Shown here: in pieces, positions 33,759-42,658 of the stretch
Layout of the letters: each line of letters opens with the position of its first letter
How positions within the stretch are numbered: the first letter of the stretch is position 1
Origin: UBA2970 sp965221075
Lineage (GTDB): Bacteria > Verrucomicrobiota > Verrucomicrobiia > Limisphaerales > AAA164-E04
Assembly: GCA_965221075.1 (NCBI GenBank)
Contig: OZ244865.1
Span: 2,418,001-2,482,000 of the forward strand
Direction of reading: 5' to 3'
DNA: 64,000 nucleotides
Translations under genes and position numbers: made by a program
Notes under the pieces: model-generated
What the model saw: the letters and a program-made list of their open reading frames with translations, nothing else
Database searches by the model: none
Told to the model about the DNA's origin: nothing

Positions 33759-34590
33759 TTAAGCGACATGGGGGTTGTGCTTGACGAAGTCGAACTTCCC
33801 GGCGATGAGGAAAAAGACGATGCGGATGGTCTTGAAGCAGCGGTAGCCTCTGGCCCGGCGCTTTGCGGACTGGAACAGCCCGTTGAGGGCCTTGGTGAAG
33901 CCGTGGGTGCAGCGTGTTCTGGACCAGGCTGCGATGTCGTAGATGTGCTTCTAGTTCATCCTGGCGACGGCCTTCATGGGCCCGATCTTGAAGCGGTTCA
34001 CGTTGGCCCCGCTGGTTGAGCATGCCCCTAACTACGTGTATATCTGCTTTCGGCTGAGGATCTCCCGCAGCTGCTACCGACACATCCAGTCTCGGGCTGT
34101 GCGCTTGCCGACGAAGCTTACCAGGAGCACATCGAGGTCGGCTCGCTGTGCGGGCCCGAGACTGTCAGGATTCTTGAGCAGGTTCCATCGCAGGCCCCAG
34201 CCCTTGAGATCTGGGTCGCGCTGCTTCTCGATGCGCCGGGTCGCGTTGAGCGCCTTGGAGGCGTGGGCAACTACGTGCAACTTGTCGAAGGTGATCTCTA
34301 CGTTGGGCAGTTGATCGACGATGACGCTGATGAATGCGGGCGACATGTCGATGGAGACCGATTGGTCCGCCTTGGGATCGCCGCCGTGCGCCGCCAGCGC
34401 GTCGGCGAACTCTCCGACGGTCCTGGCTCTGCGCCCCTCGCCGACGAAGACGACGCGGCGTACGTCTGCGTCTACGGCGACGGTGGCATTGTCGTGGACG
34501 CGCTCCCGGGAGGTTTCGTCGAAGTCGATGGCACTGGTTTCGGAATGGTCGGTCTGTACGACGACTATGTCGACGCAGCATGCACAGATT
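33759..34590 (-). pseudogene. ISL3-family transposase, N-terminally truncated with three in-frame TAG stops
   Basis: A single reverse frame reads AIDFDETSRERVHDNATVA, then VSIDMSPAFISVIVDQLPN, FDKLHVVAHASKALNATRR, and finally HGFTKALNGLFQSAKRRARG and FFLIAGKFDFVKHNPHVA. These are the DDE-transposase landmarks of ISL3 (IS204/IS1001/IS1165) elements, with catalytic Asp in the first two segments. Stops interrupt the frame at 34074-34076, 34032-34034 and 33951-33953. The natural end is TAA at 33759-33761. The zinc-finger and HTH N-terminus is missing beyond ~34590. It is a dead element; no terminal inverted repeats were identified. Confidence 0.85.
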
Positions 34591-34754
34591 GATTGGGCCC
34601 GGTATTGGGACGTTTAATTAAAGCATTGGCACAGAGTGGTCAGGCGTTTCGCCACCATTGGAAGAGGTGGTTGCCCCCTTATTGTTGTTGACGGGGTCAG
34701 GCAAGGTGTGCAGAGTTCGCCCCCTCAAGCAGCCAACAGTGAGGCTATTCCATC

Positions 34755-35915
34755 ATGATAGCACCAAAGCACATCCGGATCCTATCATTCTCCCTCCTTT
34801 TTGCCCTGCTATCCTTGCCTTTGTCTCAGGAAAAGGAAGGGGATGCCCAGGAGCTATTCTCGAAGCTTTCTGAAAAGGTTTTCGATCAGGGACCAAAGGA
34901 GAAGTCGATCACCATGGAGGATGATCCCTCTCTCAAGAAGCTAGGGGAAGATCTCTTGCAGCTTCTTGTCGAAAGAAATGCATCGGCATATCTGGATTCC
35001 AGCGTAGTTTCTTCCGATGTTCTCGCGCATGCGTTCGGATACGATGAAGTTGATGCGCCTGCCATTCGCACCTATATTATTACAACTCTCAAGAGAAGCG
35101 TAGAAAGCGTACTGGACATGGCTTCGAAGCTCGCAATACCCGACGAAGAAGGAATATTCCAGGTGAAGTCGATCGAGGTCGGCAACCTGATCAAGAACAC
35201 CAGCGACAGCGATGTTCTTACGGGAACGAAGATCGAAATCCAGTTCACCCTGACGCCCGAAGCGATCAGCAAGCTAGACAGGAAGTACCATGGAGAGTAT
35301 GCCCTGTTCGTTTACTCTGCCTTGCGCTCGGTTGACGGTTGGGGACTGATGGGTGATGACCAAATCAGATGGGTTAACCTCCCAGACGCATTGTTGGGTG
35401 AGGAAGGCACGGCTACTTTTCGCGCCGAGAACTACCTGAAGAAGCATGGGACCTTGATGCCCGGAACTGCGGCTCCCGAATTCACCTTCTACTCCCTGGA
35501 AGAAGGTGCCGAGTTTGACAGCAAGGTGGAGCTGAAGGGCAAAGTGGTGGTGCTGGAGTTCTGGGCAACCGGGTGCGGCCCTTGCCAGGCGCCCATGGCC
35601 AAGCTGCAAACATACGTGGAGCAGAACCCTGGATGGAAGGACAAGGTGGAAGTGCTGACACTTAGCATCGACTCGACTGCAGCGAAGGCCTTGGCTCATC
35701 TCAGGAAGAATGGATGGACCTCCACCCGAAATGTCTGGAGCGGCCCTGGTGAATGGAACGCCAGCGCACCCTCGGCCTACAAGGTGAAAGGTATCCCCGT
35801 CACGTATCTGATCGGTACCGACGGGATGATCGCCAATGCTGGACATCCAGCGAACCTGGATATACCTTCTCTGGTCGAGGAACTCCTAGACAATGCAGGC
35901 GGAACCAGTCAATGA
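34755..35915 (+). CDS. Exported TlpA-like thioredoxin-domain protein (paralogue of the first gene)
   Basis: The protein has 386 residues. A signal peptide (ILSFSLLFALLSLPLS) is followed by a ~230-residue N-terminal region of unknown function, then a TlpA-like domain with redox motif GCGPC (C274, C277) in FWATGCGPCQAPMAKLQ. The Trp that normally precedes the first Cys, and is present in the paralogue at 3-1007, is Gly here. That change could alter redox potential or partner choice. Parts of the two genes are nearly identical at DNA level, notably around the active site, pointing to fairly recent duplication or conversion across 35 kb. A GAGG lies upstream of ATG 34755. The context is AT-richer accessory DNA next to a transposase relic. 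Confidence 0.88.
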   Translation: MIAPKHIRILSFSLLFALLSLPLSQEKEGDAQELFSKLSEKVFDQGPKEKSITMEDDPSLKKLGEDLLQLLVERNASAYLDSSVVSSDVLAHAFGYDEVDAPAIRTYIITTLKRSVESVLDMASKLAIPDEEGIFQVKSIEVGNLIKNTSDSDVLTGTKIEIQFTLTPEAISKLDRKYHGEYALFVYSALRSVDGWGLMGDDQIRWVNLPDALLGEEGTATFRAENYLKKHGTLMPGTAAPEFTFYSLEEGAEFDSKVELKGKVVVLEFWATGCGPCQAPMAKLQTYVEQNPGWKDKVEVLTLSIDSTAAKALAHLRKNGWTSTRNVWSGPGEWNASAPSAYKVKGIPVTYLIGTDGMIANAGHPANLDIPSLVEELLDNAGGTSQ

Positions 35916-36080
35916 CATCGAGACACTTGATCCGTCAATTGATCGGTTTTTTCTAAGCATCGGCAGGGATGTCTCGCTGCGCTGGACACAACGAAGCTCA
36001 CAGCAAGAACCAGAGCCCTCCCTCGCCCCATACTAGAGTGGTTTAGCACCTGAGTAGCGGTGCCTGGAAAGCATTGCCCC

Positions 36081-36549
36081 ATGCGACTATGCTTTTTTCT
36101 GCCATCCGCTTTTTTGCCCTCTGATAGCGCTGGCTTGCCTGGCCCTAGGCTGCGGAACTTCAGGCAAAGATGACGCAGCCGCTCCTTCAATCACCATTTC
36201 CTCTTTTCCTCAGAATGCATCGGTGCACCTGGACGGGGATGTTCTGGGAACGACTCCATTAAAACTAGCAATGGATTCAATGGGTTTTGACATGGGATCG
36301 ATGAAAGGCAAATCGCAAATTACACTGAAACTGGATGGATACCATCCCGAGCTGGTAAGGTTTACCCTATATCCCTCAGATCTGGAGGTTAGGGCACACG
36401 TGATTGGAGGATACGGCTCCGCTACTGGTGCATCCGGTTTGACCGAGTCTGTCTCTGTGTTTCTCCCTTTAACGCTACTCAAAGATTATCACCCAGGAGA
36501 AGGCAGTTCGTTCCAGTTTATTCCCTTGCAAACACGCTTGTATAGGTAG
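36081..36549 (+). pseudogene. PEGA-domain lipoprotein with a frameshift in its signal peptide
   Basis: ATG 36081 starts MRLCFFLPSAF in one frame. The frame one base later continues LIALACLALGCGTSGKDD, then a PEGA-type domain (NASVHLDGDVLGTTPLKLAM ... LKLDGYHPELVRF) to the TAG at 36547-36549. Removing one T from the T6 run at 36110-36115 joins them into a perfect lipoprotein signal peptide with lipobox LALGC. As it stands the upstream frame ends at a TGA, and the downstream part has only a GTG at 36223, which would remove the signal. PEGA domains occur on surface proteins and bind cell-wall or carbohydrate material. This could be a genuine mutation, slippage at the T-run, or a sequence error. 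Confidence 0.65.
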
Positions 36550-36762
36550 TGCCTGCCACAATGGTGCCTTTAATGAAAAAACGTCTTGGATTATGCTGTC
36601 CGGAAGCCGTGACTGACACTAGAAGCCTGCCGGATTTCGGGCAAGCAGAAGATGAACAGGCAGTTTTCTCTCTTCGGGCGAGATAACCCTGTTATGCCGG
36701 CGGCAGTGCGCGAGGCAGGTTCCGGGGAGATGCGCTAGTACGCCGTTTAGCGGTCCGCAAGC

Positions 36763-37070
36763 ATGGGCAACACCTTCCGTCCGATCGACATCTCCCAGAT
36801 CTACCTGCTCCCTCCCTCGGTGCAGGATCGACTCCCCCCAATCATCCGGCCCGCTTCGTTGTCGATGCAGTTGGGGAACTGGATCTGGCCCTGATCCTCC
36901 CTGCCTACTCTCCCAGCGGCAGAAATGCCTGCCGCCCGAAGGTGCTTCCGGGGCTGCTCTTCTGCGTCTATGCGAATCCGTCTCTGCCAGACCATAGCCT
37001 GCTGCTGGATCCGGTCCCGTTGAAGCGTCTGTCGGGACTCTCCGGCTGTCTTCTCCCTGGTGTTCAGCTT
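36763..37070 (+). pseudogene. Remnant of an IS1182-type transposase
   Basis: ATG 36763 reads MGNTFRPIDISQIYLLPPSV, then QDRLPP. After a one-base shift in the C6 run (36834-36839) the other frame continues NHPARFVVDAVGELDLALIL and PKVLPGLLFCVYA. This matches the N-terminus of IS1182-family transposases (FRPYDQ.QL.LLPP, LP..H.A.FV...V.ELDLS). The DDE core is absent; a faint PDHS...LKRLSGL piece follows, suggesting an internal deletion. The stretch 36550-36762 before it holds nothing else I recognise. Confidence 0.7.
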
Positions 37071-37179
37071 CGGAGCGGTGTCTCCGTTACAGCCTGCCGT
37101 CCCCAGCTTCCAATCGTCGCAGGACCTGTCCCCCGGGAAGGATCCCACCGTCGGCGCCCAAGGGCGGGCGCATGGAGAA

Positions 37180-39750
37180 TCACTGTTCGCTCCCGGCCAG
37201 CTCCAGCCGGGCGCGCATCCTCTCCCACTGGGGCCTGCGGGACGGGAGGATCCGGGCCAGCTCCTCGCAGATGCGTATGGCGGCATCCCGGCCCCCCCGG
37301 GCCTCCAGGAGGGAGCAGGCCTTGAGGGCGGCCTGCTGGATCCAGAAGTGATCGAAGCTCTCCTCCTCCCGCAGGTTCTTCTGGAAGACCACGTCCATGT
37401 AGTCGGAGAGGGGATCCTGGCGCAGTCCCGGAGAGCCCGCCGCCGCTTCCAGAAGCCTCTCCCGGATCATGCCCTGGGAGACCCGCGCCCCGCTCCTCAT
37501 GGCGATGTCGGCATGAGGGCTGTCGACCACCCTCTGAAAGGACTTCATCGCCAGGGGGTAGTGCCCCATGATGTAGCCCAGATCTCCTGAGCGCCCCTGG
37601 GCCAGGGCCGCGATCCGGGTGCCGGGCGCCAGATCCTCGGCCTCCCAGAAGCAGGCCTGGGAGCGGCAGAAGAGCTCCAGCCGCCGGTCCCCCTCCTCCT
37701 CCAGCCTGCCCTGCTCGTAGAAGGCGTCCCCGAGGTGTATCAGGATCTCGGCCCTGAGGTGTATCAGGATCTCGGCCCTGAGTCGGTCCGGGACCGGCGT
37801 CTGGTAGCGGGGCAGCCCCTCCAGGTAGCCGACGGCCTGGACGAAGTCCCGCTGGTGGAAGGACGCCCGGGCGGCCATCAGGCGGGCCTGGCAGTCCAGA
37901 TGCGGGCTGGACGGGCCCGTGCCGTCGAGGATCTGGCGGTAGGACGACTCGGCCCGGTCGTACTCCCCTCGGTTGAAGTGGTGGTTGCCCCGCCACCAGC
38001 GGGCCATGTCAGCATGCTCGCTCCCGTCGTGCTCCTCGATCAGATCGCCGAAGATCCGGTAGGCCTCCTCCTCCTTGCCGAGAAGTCCGGTGCAGCGGGC
38101 CAGAGAGTACAGGATCCGCGCCTGGTGCCCGTGTTCGGGATGGCTGTCGAGCCACTGTCGGTACAGCCCGGCCGCGCCGCTCCAGTCCCCCTCCCGCTCG
38201 TGGGAGTAGGCGATGACGTACTCCAGCTCGGGCCGGAGGGGGAAGGAGGGAAACTCCTCCACCACCTGCCCGAAGAGCTCCCGCGCCGTGGATTCCTCTC
38301 GGACGTCCACGAAGTACTGCCCCGCGATCAGGCGGCCCTTTCCGCTGAGCAGATCGTCGGGGAAGCGCCGCACAAGCTCCCGGACCGCTTCAAGCGCCGC
38401 CTCTCCGTCGCCGGCCTTCACCGCGGCCCGGACGGTCTGGTAGAGCAGGCGGGAGAGAAGGGCCTCCCGTCCGGGGAAGTCGGGCACCGAGTCGAGGACG
38501 ATGCCTCGGTACTGCTCGAGAGCGTCGCCGTACCGGCCCAGGGCCAGCAGGCCGTCGCCAACCTTGAAGCGGGACACCGCCCGCTCCTCGCCCGCGTCGA
38601 ACAGGCCGGCGGCCCGGCCGAAGGCGTCGATGCTCCTTTCGGTCCAGCCCAGCTCCCAGTGGCACCAGCCCAGGTGGAAGTAGGCATGGGCCAGCAGCGC
38701 GGACTCGGGGAACTCCCGGTCGAGCCGCTGCATCAGGTCCCGAGCCTCCACGATCCGGTCCTGGGACGGGGGCTCCTCGCCGCCCTCCTGGATCCGGCTG
38801 TAGTGGATCTGCAGCTTGATCCGGCCCAGGGCCAGGAGCGGGATGTCGGTCAGAACCTCCTGCGGAGCTTCGGCGACCAGATCCTCCAGGATCCGCTCCA
38901 CCGCCTCGAGGGGCCTCTGCCTCAGGTGCAGGTCGACCAGCCGGCTCCAGGCCTCCTGCCTCCTCTCCAGGGAGGCGCCGGGCGCCAGGTTCATCTGGTA
39001 GGCGGCGATGGCGGCTTCGGGCCGACCGGAGGCTAGCCGCGCCTCCGCCAGGGCCGCGGCCGACTCGGTGATCCATTCCCGGTTCTCGGTCACCATGGCC
39101 AGCTCAAGTAGCGACTCGGCGTTCTCCAGGGCCAGGGCCAGCTCCTCCTCGGCCAGGTAGAGCCGGGAGAGAAGGAGCCGCCGCCGCCACACGTACTCGG
39201 TGTCGAGATACCAGTCGGTCACCTGGGAGAGGGTGCGGCGGGCCCGGGCGTAGAGCTCCAGATCGATAAGAACCTGGGTGAGCAGGAGCCTTCCGCCAAC
39301 CACGAAGGGCAGGGCCTCGGGATCGCCGGGCCGGATGGCCGCCGCCTTGCCGAAGGGGCTCTCGGGCCCGTCCAGCAGGTCGAGAACCGGCTGGCGTCCT
39401 CCGGTGTGGTAGCGGTTCCAGGCCTCCTCGACCACGTACTCCAGGTAGCTGGGCGAGTTGGGGTTCTCCAGGCGCAGCCGGAGGAACTCCTCGGCGGCGG
39501 CGGCATGGTCCCCCTCCAGGGCGTAGCGATGGGCCCGGGCCCGCAGCCGGTAGGCCTCGGCGCGCTCGGCCAGCTCGGAGTCGGGATAGAGCTCCACGAA
39601 GCCGGCGAACTCCTGCTCCGCCGCCTGGTAGAATTCCTGGTCGAAGATGCGCAGGGCGGCGTCGAAGGCGATCCGCTCCTCCGGCTCGGCCGCCGAGACC
39701 GCCGGCAGGATCCAGGCCAGCAGGCAGGCAGCTAGGCGTCGGCAGGCCAT
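37180..39750 (-). CDS. Large exported tetratricopeptide-repeat protein
   Basis: From ATG 39750 the product is 856 residues. A signal peptide (CLLAWILPAVSAAE) precedes a long array of helical TPR-like hairpins (for example FDQEFYQAAEQEFAGFVELY, ALAEARLASGRPEAAIAAYQ, ARILYSLARCTGLLGKEEEA), as in outer-membrane assembly or bookkeeping proteins such as BamD/YbgF relatives. There is no enzymatic motif, so it is probably a periplasmic scaffold. The start lies 2 nt after the uvrA stop, so the two are co-transcribed; why a DNA-repair gene precedes it is unclear. The protein contains an exact 8-residue duplication (RAEILIHL twice) from a 24-bp tandem repeat. Confidence 0.83.
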   Translation of the reverse strand: MACRRLAACLLAWILPAVSAAEPEERIAFDAALRIFDQEFYQAAEQEFAGFVELYPDSELAERAEAYRLRARAHRYALEGDHAAAAEEFLRLRLENPNSPSYLEYVVEEAWNRYHTGGRQPVLDLLDGPESPFGKAAAIRPGDPEALPFVVGGRLLLTQVLIDLELYARARRTLSQVTDWYLDTEYVWRRRLLLSRLYLAEEELALALENAESLLELAMVTENREWITESAAALAEARLASGRPEAAIAAYQMNLAPGASLERRQEAWSRLVDLHLRQRPLEAVERILEDLVAEAPQEVLTDIPLLALGRIKLQIHYSRIQEGGEEPPSQDRIVEARDLMQRLDREFPESALLAHAYFHLGWCHWELGWTERSIDAFGRAAGLFDAGEERAVSRFKVGDGLLALGRYGDALEQYRGIVLDSVPDFPGREALLSRLLYQTVRAAVKAGDGEAALEAVRELVRRFPDDLLSGKGRLIAGQYFVDVREESTARELFGQVVEEFPSFPLRPELEYVIAYSHEREGDWSGAAGLYRQWLDSHPEHGHQARILYSLARCTGLLGKEEEAYRIFGDLIEEHDGSEHADMARWWRGNHHFNRGEYDRAESSYRQILDGTGPSSPHLDCQARLMAARASFHQRDFVQAVGYLEGLPRYQTPVPDRLRAEILIHLRAEILIHLGDAFYEQGRLEEEGDRRLELFCRSQACFWEAEDLAPGTRIAALAQGRSGDLGYIMGHYPLAMKSFQRVVDSPHADIAMRSGARVSQGMIRERLLEAAAGSPGLRQDPLSDYMDVVFQKNLREEESFDHFWIQQAALKACSLLEARGGRDAAIRICEELARILPSRRPQWERMRARLELAGSEQ
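37732..37779. repeat. Perfect 24-bp tandem duplication in the TPR gene
   Basis: The unit 37732-37755 is repeated exactly at 37756-37779. It adds RAEILIHL in frame to a repeat helix. Perfect identity implies a very recent event or an assembly artefact. Confidence 0.95.
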
Positions 39751-39752
39751 GG

Positions 39753-42599
39753 TCAGGCAGCCGCCCCGGCCCGAAGCTGGGAGCGCAGGAAGCGGCCGGT
39801 GTGGCTGCGCTCGCAGCGGGCCACCTCCTCGGGGGGGCCCGCGGCCACGATCTCCCCGCCCGCCCCGCCCCCCTCGGGCCCCAGATCGATCACCCAGTCG
39901 GCGAGCCGGATCACATCCGGATGGTGCTCGATCACGATCAGGGTGTTGCCGGCGTCGCGCAGCCGGAAGAGCACACGGAGCAGCTGGTCGACGTCCTGGA
40001 AGTGCAGGCCGGTGGTCGGCTCGTCGAGAAGGTAGAGCGCCTGCCCCCGATCGGAGGGACGCGCCAGCTCGGCGGCTATCTTCACCCGCTGGGCCTCGCC
40101 GCCGCTGAGCAGGGTGGCCTGCTGGCCCAGGGCGAGATGCCCGAGCCCCACCTCGCCCAACGCGCGGCAGATGCTCCGGATCTCCGGAACCGCCGAGAAG
40201 AACCGGATCGCCTGGTCCACGGTCATGTCCAGCACATCGGCGATGCTCCTGCCCTTGTACTCGACCTCCAGGGTCTCGCGGTTGTAGCGCCGCCCCCTGC
40301 AGGATCCGCAGGCGACATGGACCGGAGGGAGGAACTGCATGTCGACCGCAATCATGCCCCCGCCCCGGCACTTCTCGCAACGCCCTCCCGGGACGTTGAA
40401 GCTGAACCTGCGGGAGGTGTAGCCCCGGGAGCGGGCCAGGGGGACCCCGGCGAACAGCTTCCGGACGAGCCGGAAGGCTCCGGTGGCGGTGGCAGGATTG
40501 CTGCGGGAGGTCTTCCCGATCGGGGACTGGTCGATGGCCGACACCTTGCGGATGCTCCCGGCCCCCCGGATCTCCCGGTGCCTTCCCGGACGCGCCCGCC
40601 CGCGGCCGATCCTGGCCTCCAGGGACCTGCGCAGGATCCCGTCCACCAGGGTGCTCTTTCCCGAGCCGCTCACCCCGGTCACGCAGGTGAGGCAGCCGAT
40701 CGGGAAGCGGGCGTCGAGGTCCCTGAGGTTGTGCTCCTCCGCTCCGATCACCTCCAGCCAGGGGGTGCCGGGACCGGGCGTGCGCCGCTCCGAGCGCCTC
40801 TCGATCCGGGCCCTGCCCGAGAGGTAGCGCCCGGTCACCGAGCCCTGGGCACCGGCGATGTCCCCAGGCGTGCCCTCGGCCACCACCCTTCCCCCGTCTC
40901 TCCCGGCGCCCGGGCCCATGTCCACCACCCAGTCGGCGGCCCGGATGGCCGACTCGTCGTGCTCCACCACCAGGACGGTGTTGCCCAGATCGCGCAGGCG
41001 GCGCAGGGTGTCCACGAGCCGGCGGTTGTCCCTGGGATGCAGCCCGATGCTCGGCTCGTCGAGGATGTACAGCACGCCCACCAGCCCCGCCCCGATCTGG
41101 GATGCCAGGCGGATGCGCTGCGCCTCTCCTCCCGATAGGGTCCCGCTCTCACGGTCCAGGGCTAGGTACCCCAGGCCGACCCGCTCCAGGAACTCCAGCC
41201 GCTTGCGGATCTCGGAGAGCGGCTCCTCCACGATCCGTTCCTTCTCCGGCCCCAGCTCCAGTCCGGCGAAGAACTCCCTGGCCTGGGAGATGGTCAGGGA
41301 GCATACCTCCATGATGGAGAGGCCGGGCAGGGCCGGGCCCCGGGGCGCGGCCTTCGCCGTGCCGCCGCCCAGGCGGACGGCGAGGACCTCGGGACGCAGG
41401 CGCATCCCCCCGCAGGCGGGGCAGGGGGCCGGCTCCAGGAAGGAGGCGTGCTTGCGGGCCAGGGAGCGGGCGTCCTGGTCCTCGAGGATCCGCCTGATGC
41501 GGGGTAGCACACCCTCGAAGGCGCCCCCGTTCCCGTGGAGGACAGCCTGGCGGCAGGGTTCCTCCAGCTGCCCGAAAGGGGTGTCCAGGTCCGCACCGTG
41601 GGCGCCCACCACCGCCTCCAGATCCTCCAGGGCGCTGGCGCCGATGCGGGTGCCCTCCCAGGGCAGGATGGCTCCCTGACGCAGCGATCGCCCGGGATCG
41701 ACCAGCAGCCGGACGCTGGGCTCCATCACCCGCCCCAGCCCCAGGCACCGGGAGCAGGCCCCCTCGGGCAGGTTGAAGGAGAAGTGGCGGGGTGTCATCG
41801 GAGAGAAGACCCGTCCGGTGGCCGGGCTGTAGAGCCGGTTGGAGAGGCGCATCTCATTCCAGTCCCCCTCCCCCTCGCGGTGGAGGACCACGACCACCCC
41901 GTCTCCCCATTCCAGGGCCGTCTCGGTGGAGTCGGCCAGGCGGGAGCGGACTCCGGGATCGAGCACCAGCCGATCCACCACCGCCTCCAGCGGCCGCTCC
42001 CGGTCCGGCCCCAGGGCGCCGGGATCCGCCTCGGAGATCTCGACCAGCTCGCCGCCGATCCGTGCCCGGACGAATCCGGCGCGCCCCAGCCTAAGCAGGG
42101 CGTCCCCGGCCGTCTCCCCCTCCTCCGGAGAGACGGGAGCCAGCAGCATGGCCCGGCTGCCCGGGGGCAGGCCGAGGATCTCGTCCACGATCTCGCTGGT
42201 GGACTTCTGCCGGATGGGCCGGCCGGAATCGGGGCAGTGGGCCTGGCCCCCGTGGGCGAAGAGCAGGCGCAGGTAGTCGTAGAGCTCGGTGGTGGTGGCG
42301 ATGATCGAGCGGGGATTGGAGGCCGCCACATGCTGGTCGATGGCGATCGAGGGGGAGAGGCCCTCGATCGAGTCGACATCGGGCTTCCTGATCTGCCTGA
42401 GGAACTGGCGGGCGTAGGAGGAGAGCGACTCCACGTACTTGCGCTGCCCCTCGGCGAAGATGGTGTCGAAGACCAGGGAGGACTTTCCCGAGCCGCTCAC
42501 CCCGGTGAACACCGTCAGCTTCCCCCGGGGGACGCTGAGGGCCACGTCCTGGAGATTGTGCTCCCTGGCGCCGACGACCCTGAGGCAGCCGCTTCCCAT
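39753..42599 (-). CDS. uvrA: Excinuclease ABC subunit A
   Basis: UvrA is the damage-recognition ATPase of nucleotide excision repair. From ATG 42599 it has 948 residues, the usual length. Walker A GVSGSGKSS lies at 33-41 and a second GVSGSGKST further on. Both ABC signatures are present (LSGGEAQRIRLAS and LSGGEAQRVKIA), as is the C-terminal zinc finger pair CEKC...CGSC. In the first zinc module only the second pair (CSRC) is present; the expected CPxC is replaced by YSPATGRVFSPMTPRHFSFN, a variant seen in some lineages. An upstream in-frame start (42680) would add a poor extension. It sits between a secreted-protein gene (59 nt upstream) and the TPR gene. Confidence 0.97.
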   Translation of the reverse strand: MGSGCLRVVGAREHNLQDVALSVPRGKLTVFTGVSGSGKSSLVFDTIFAEGQRKYVESLSSYARQFLRQIRKPDVDSIEGLSPSIAIDQHVAASNPRSIIATTTELYDYLRLLFAHGGQAHCPDSGRPIRQKSTSEIVDEILGLPPGSRAMLLAPVSPEEGETAGDALLRLGRAGFVRARIGGELVEISEADPGALGPDRERPLEAVVDRLVLDPGVRSRLADSTETALEWGDGVVVVLHREGEGDWNEMRLSNRLYSPATGRVFSPMTPRHFSFNLPEGACSRCLGLGRVMEPSVRLLVDPGRSLRQGAILPWEGTRIGASALEDLEAVVGAHGADLDTPFGQLEEPCRQAVLHGNGGAFEGVLPRIRRILEDQDARSLARKHASFLEPAPCPACGGMRLRPEVLAVRLGGGTAKAAPRGPALPGLSIMEVCSLTISQAREFFAGLELGPEKERIVEEPLSEIRKRLEFLERVGLGYLALDRESGTLSGGEAQRIRLASQIGAGLVGVLYILDEPSIGLHPRDNRRLVDTLRRLRDLGNTVLVVEHDESAIRAADWVVDMGPGAGRDGGRVVAEGTPGDIAGAQGSVTGRYLSGRARIERRSERRTPGPGTPWLEVIGAEEHNLRDLDARFPIGCLTCVTGVSGSGKSTLVDGILRRSLEARIGRGRARPGRHREIRGAGSIRKVSAIDQSPIGKTSRSNPATATGAFRLVRKLFAGVPLARSRGYTSRRFSFNVPGGRCEKCRGGGMIAVDMQFLPPVHVACGSCRGRRYNRETLEVEYKGRSIADVLDMTVDQAIRFFSAVPEIRSICRALGEVGLGHLALGQQATLLSGGEAQRVKIAAELARPSDRGQALYLLDEPTTGLHFQDVDQLLRVLFRLRDAGNTLIVIEHHPDVIRLADWVIDLGPEGGGAGGEIVAAGPPEEVARCERSHTGRFLRSQLRAGAAA

Positions 42600-42658
42600 G
42601 GACCGCGTGCCGACCTCCGGAAGACAGGCCCCGCCCGTTCCTTCCGGAGGCCCGGAGG

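Noticed and set aside
33951..34076. Amber recoding, because all three stops in the ISL3 transposase are TAG
   Set aside because: Several intact genes in the window end in TAG (recO, hisB, msrA, trmL, the giant), so TAG is a normal stop codon here; decay is the simpler reading.
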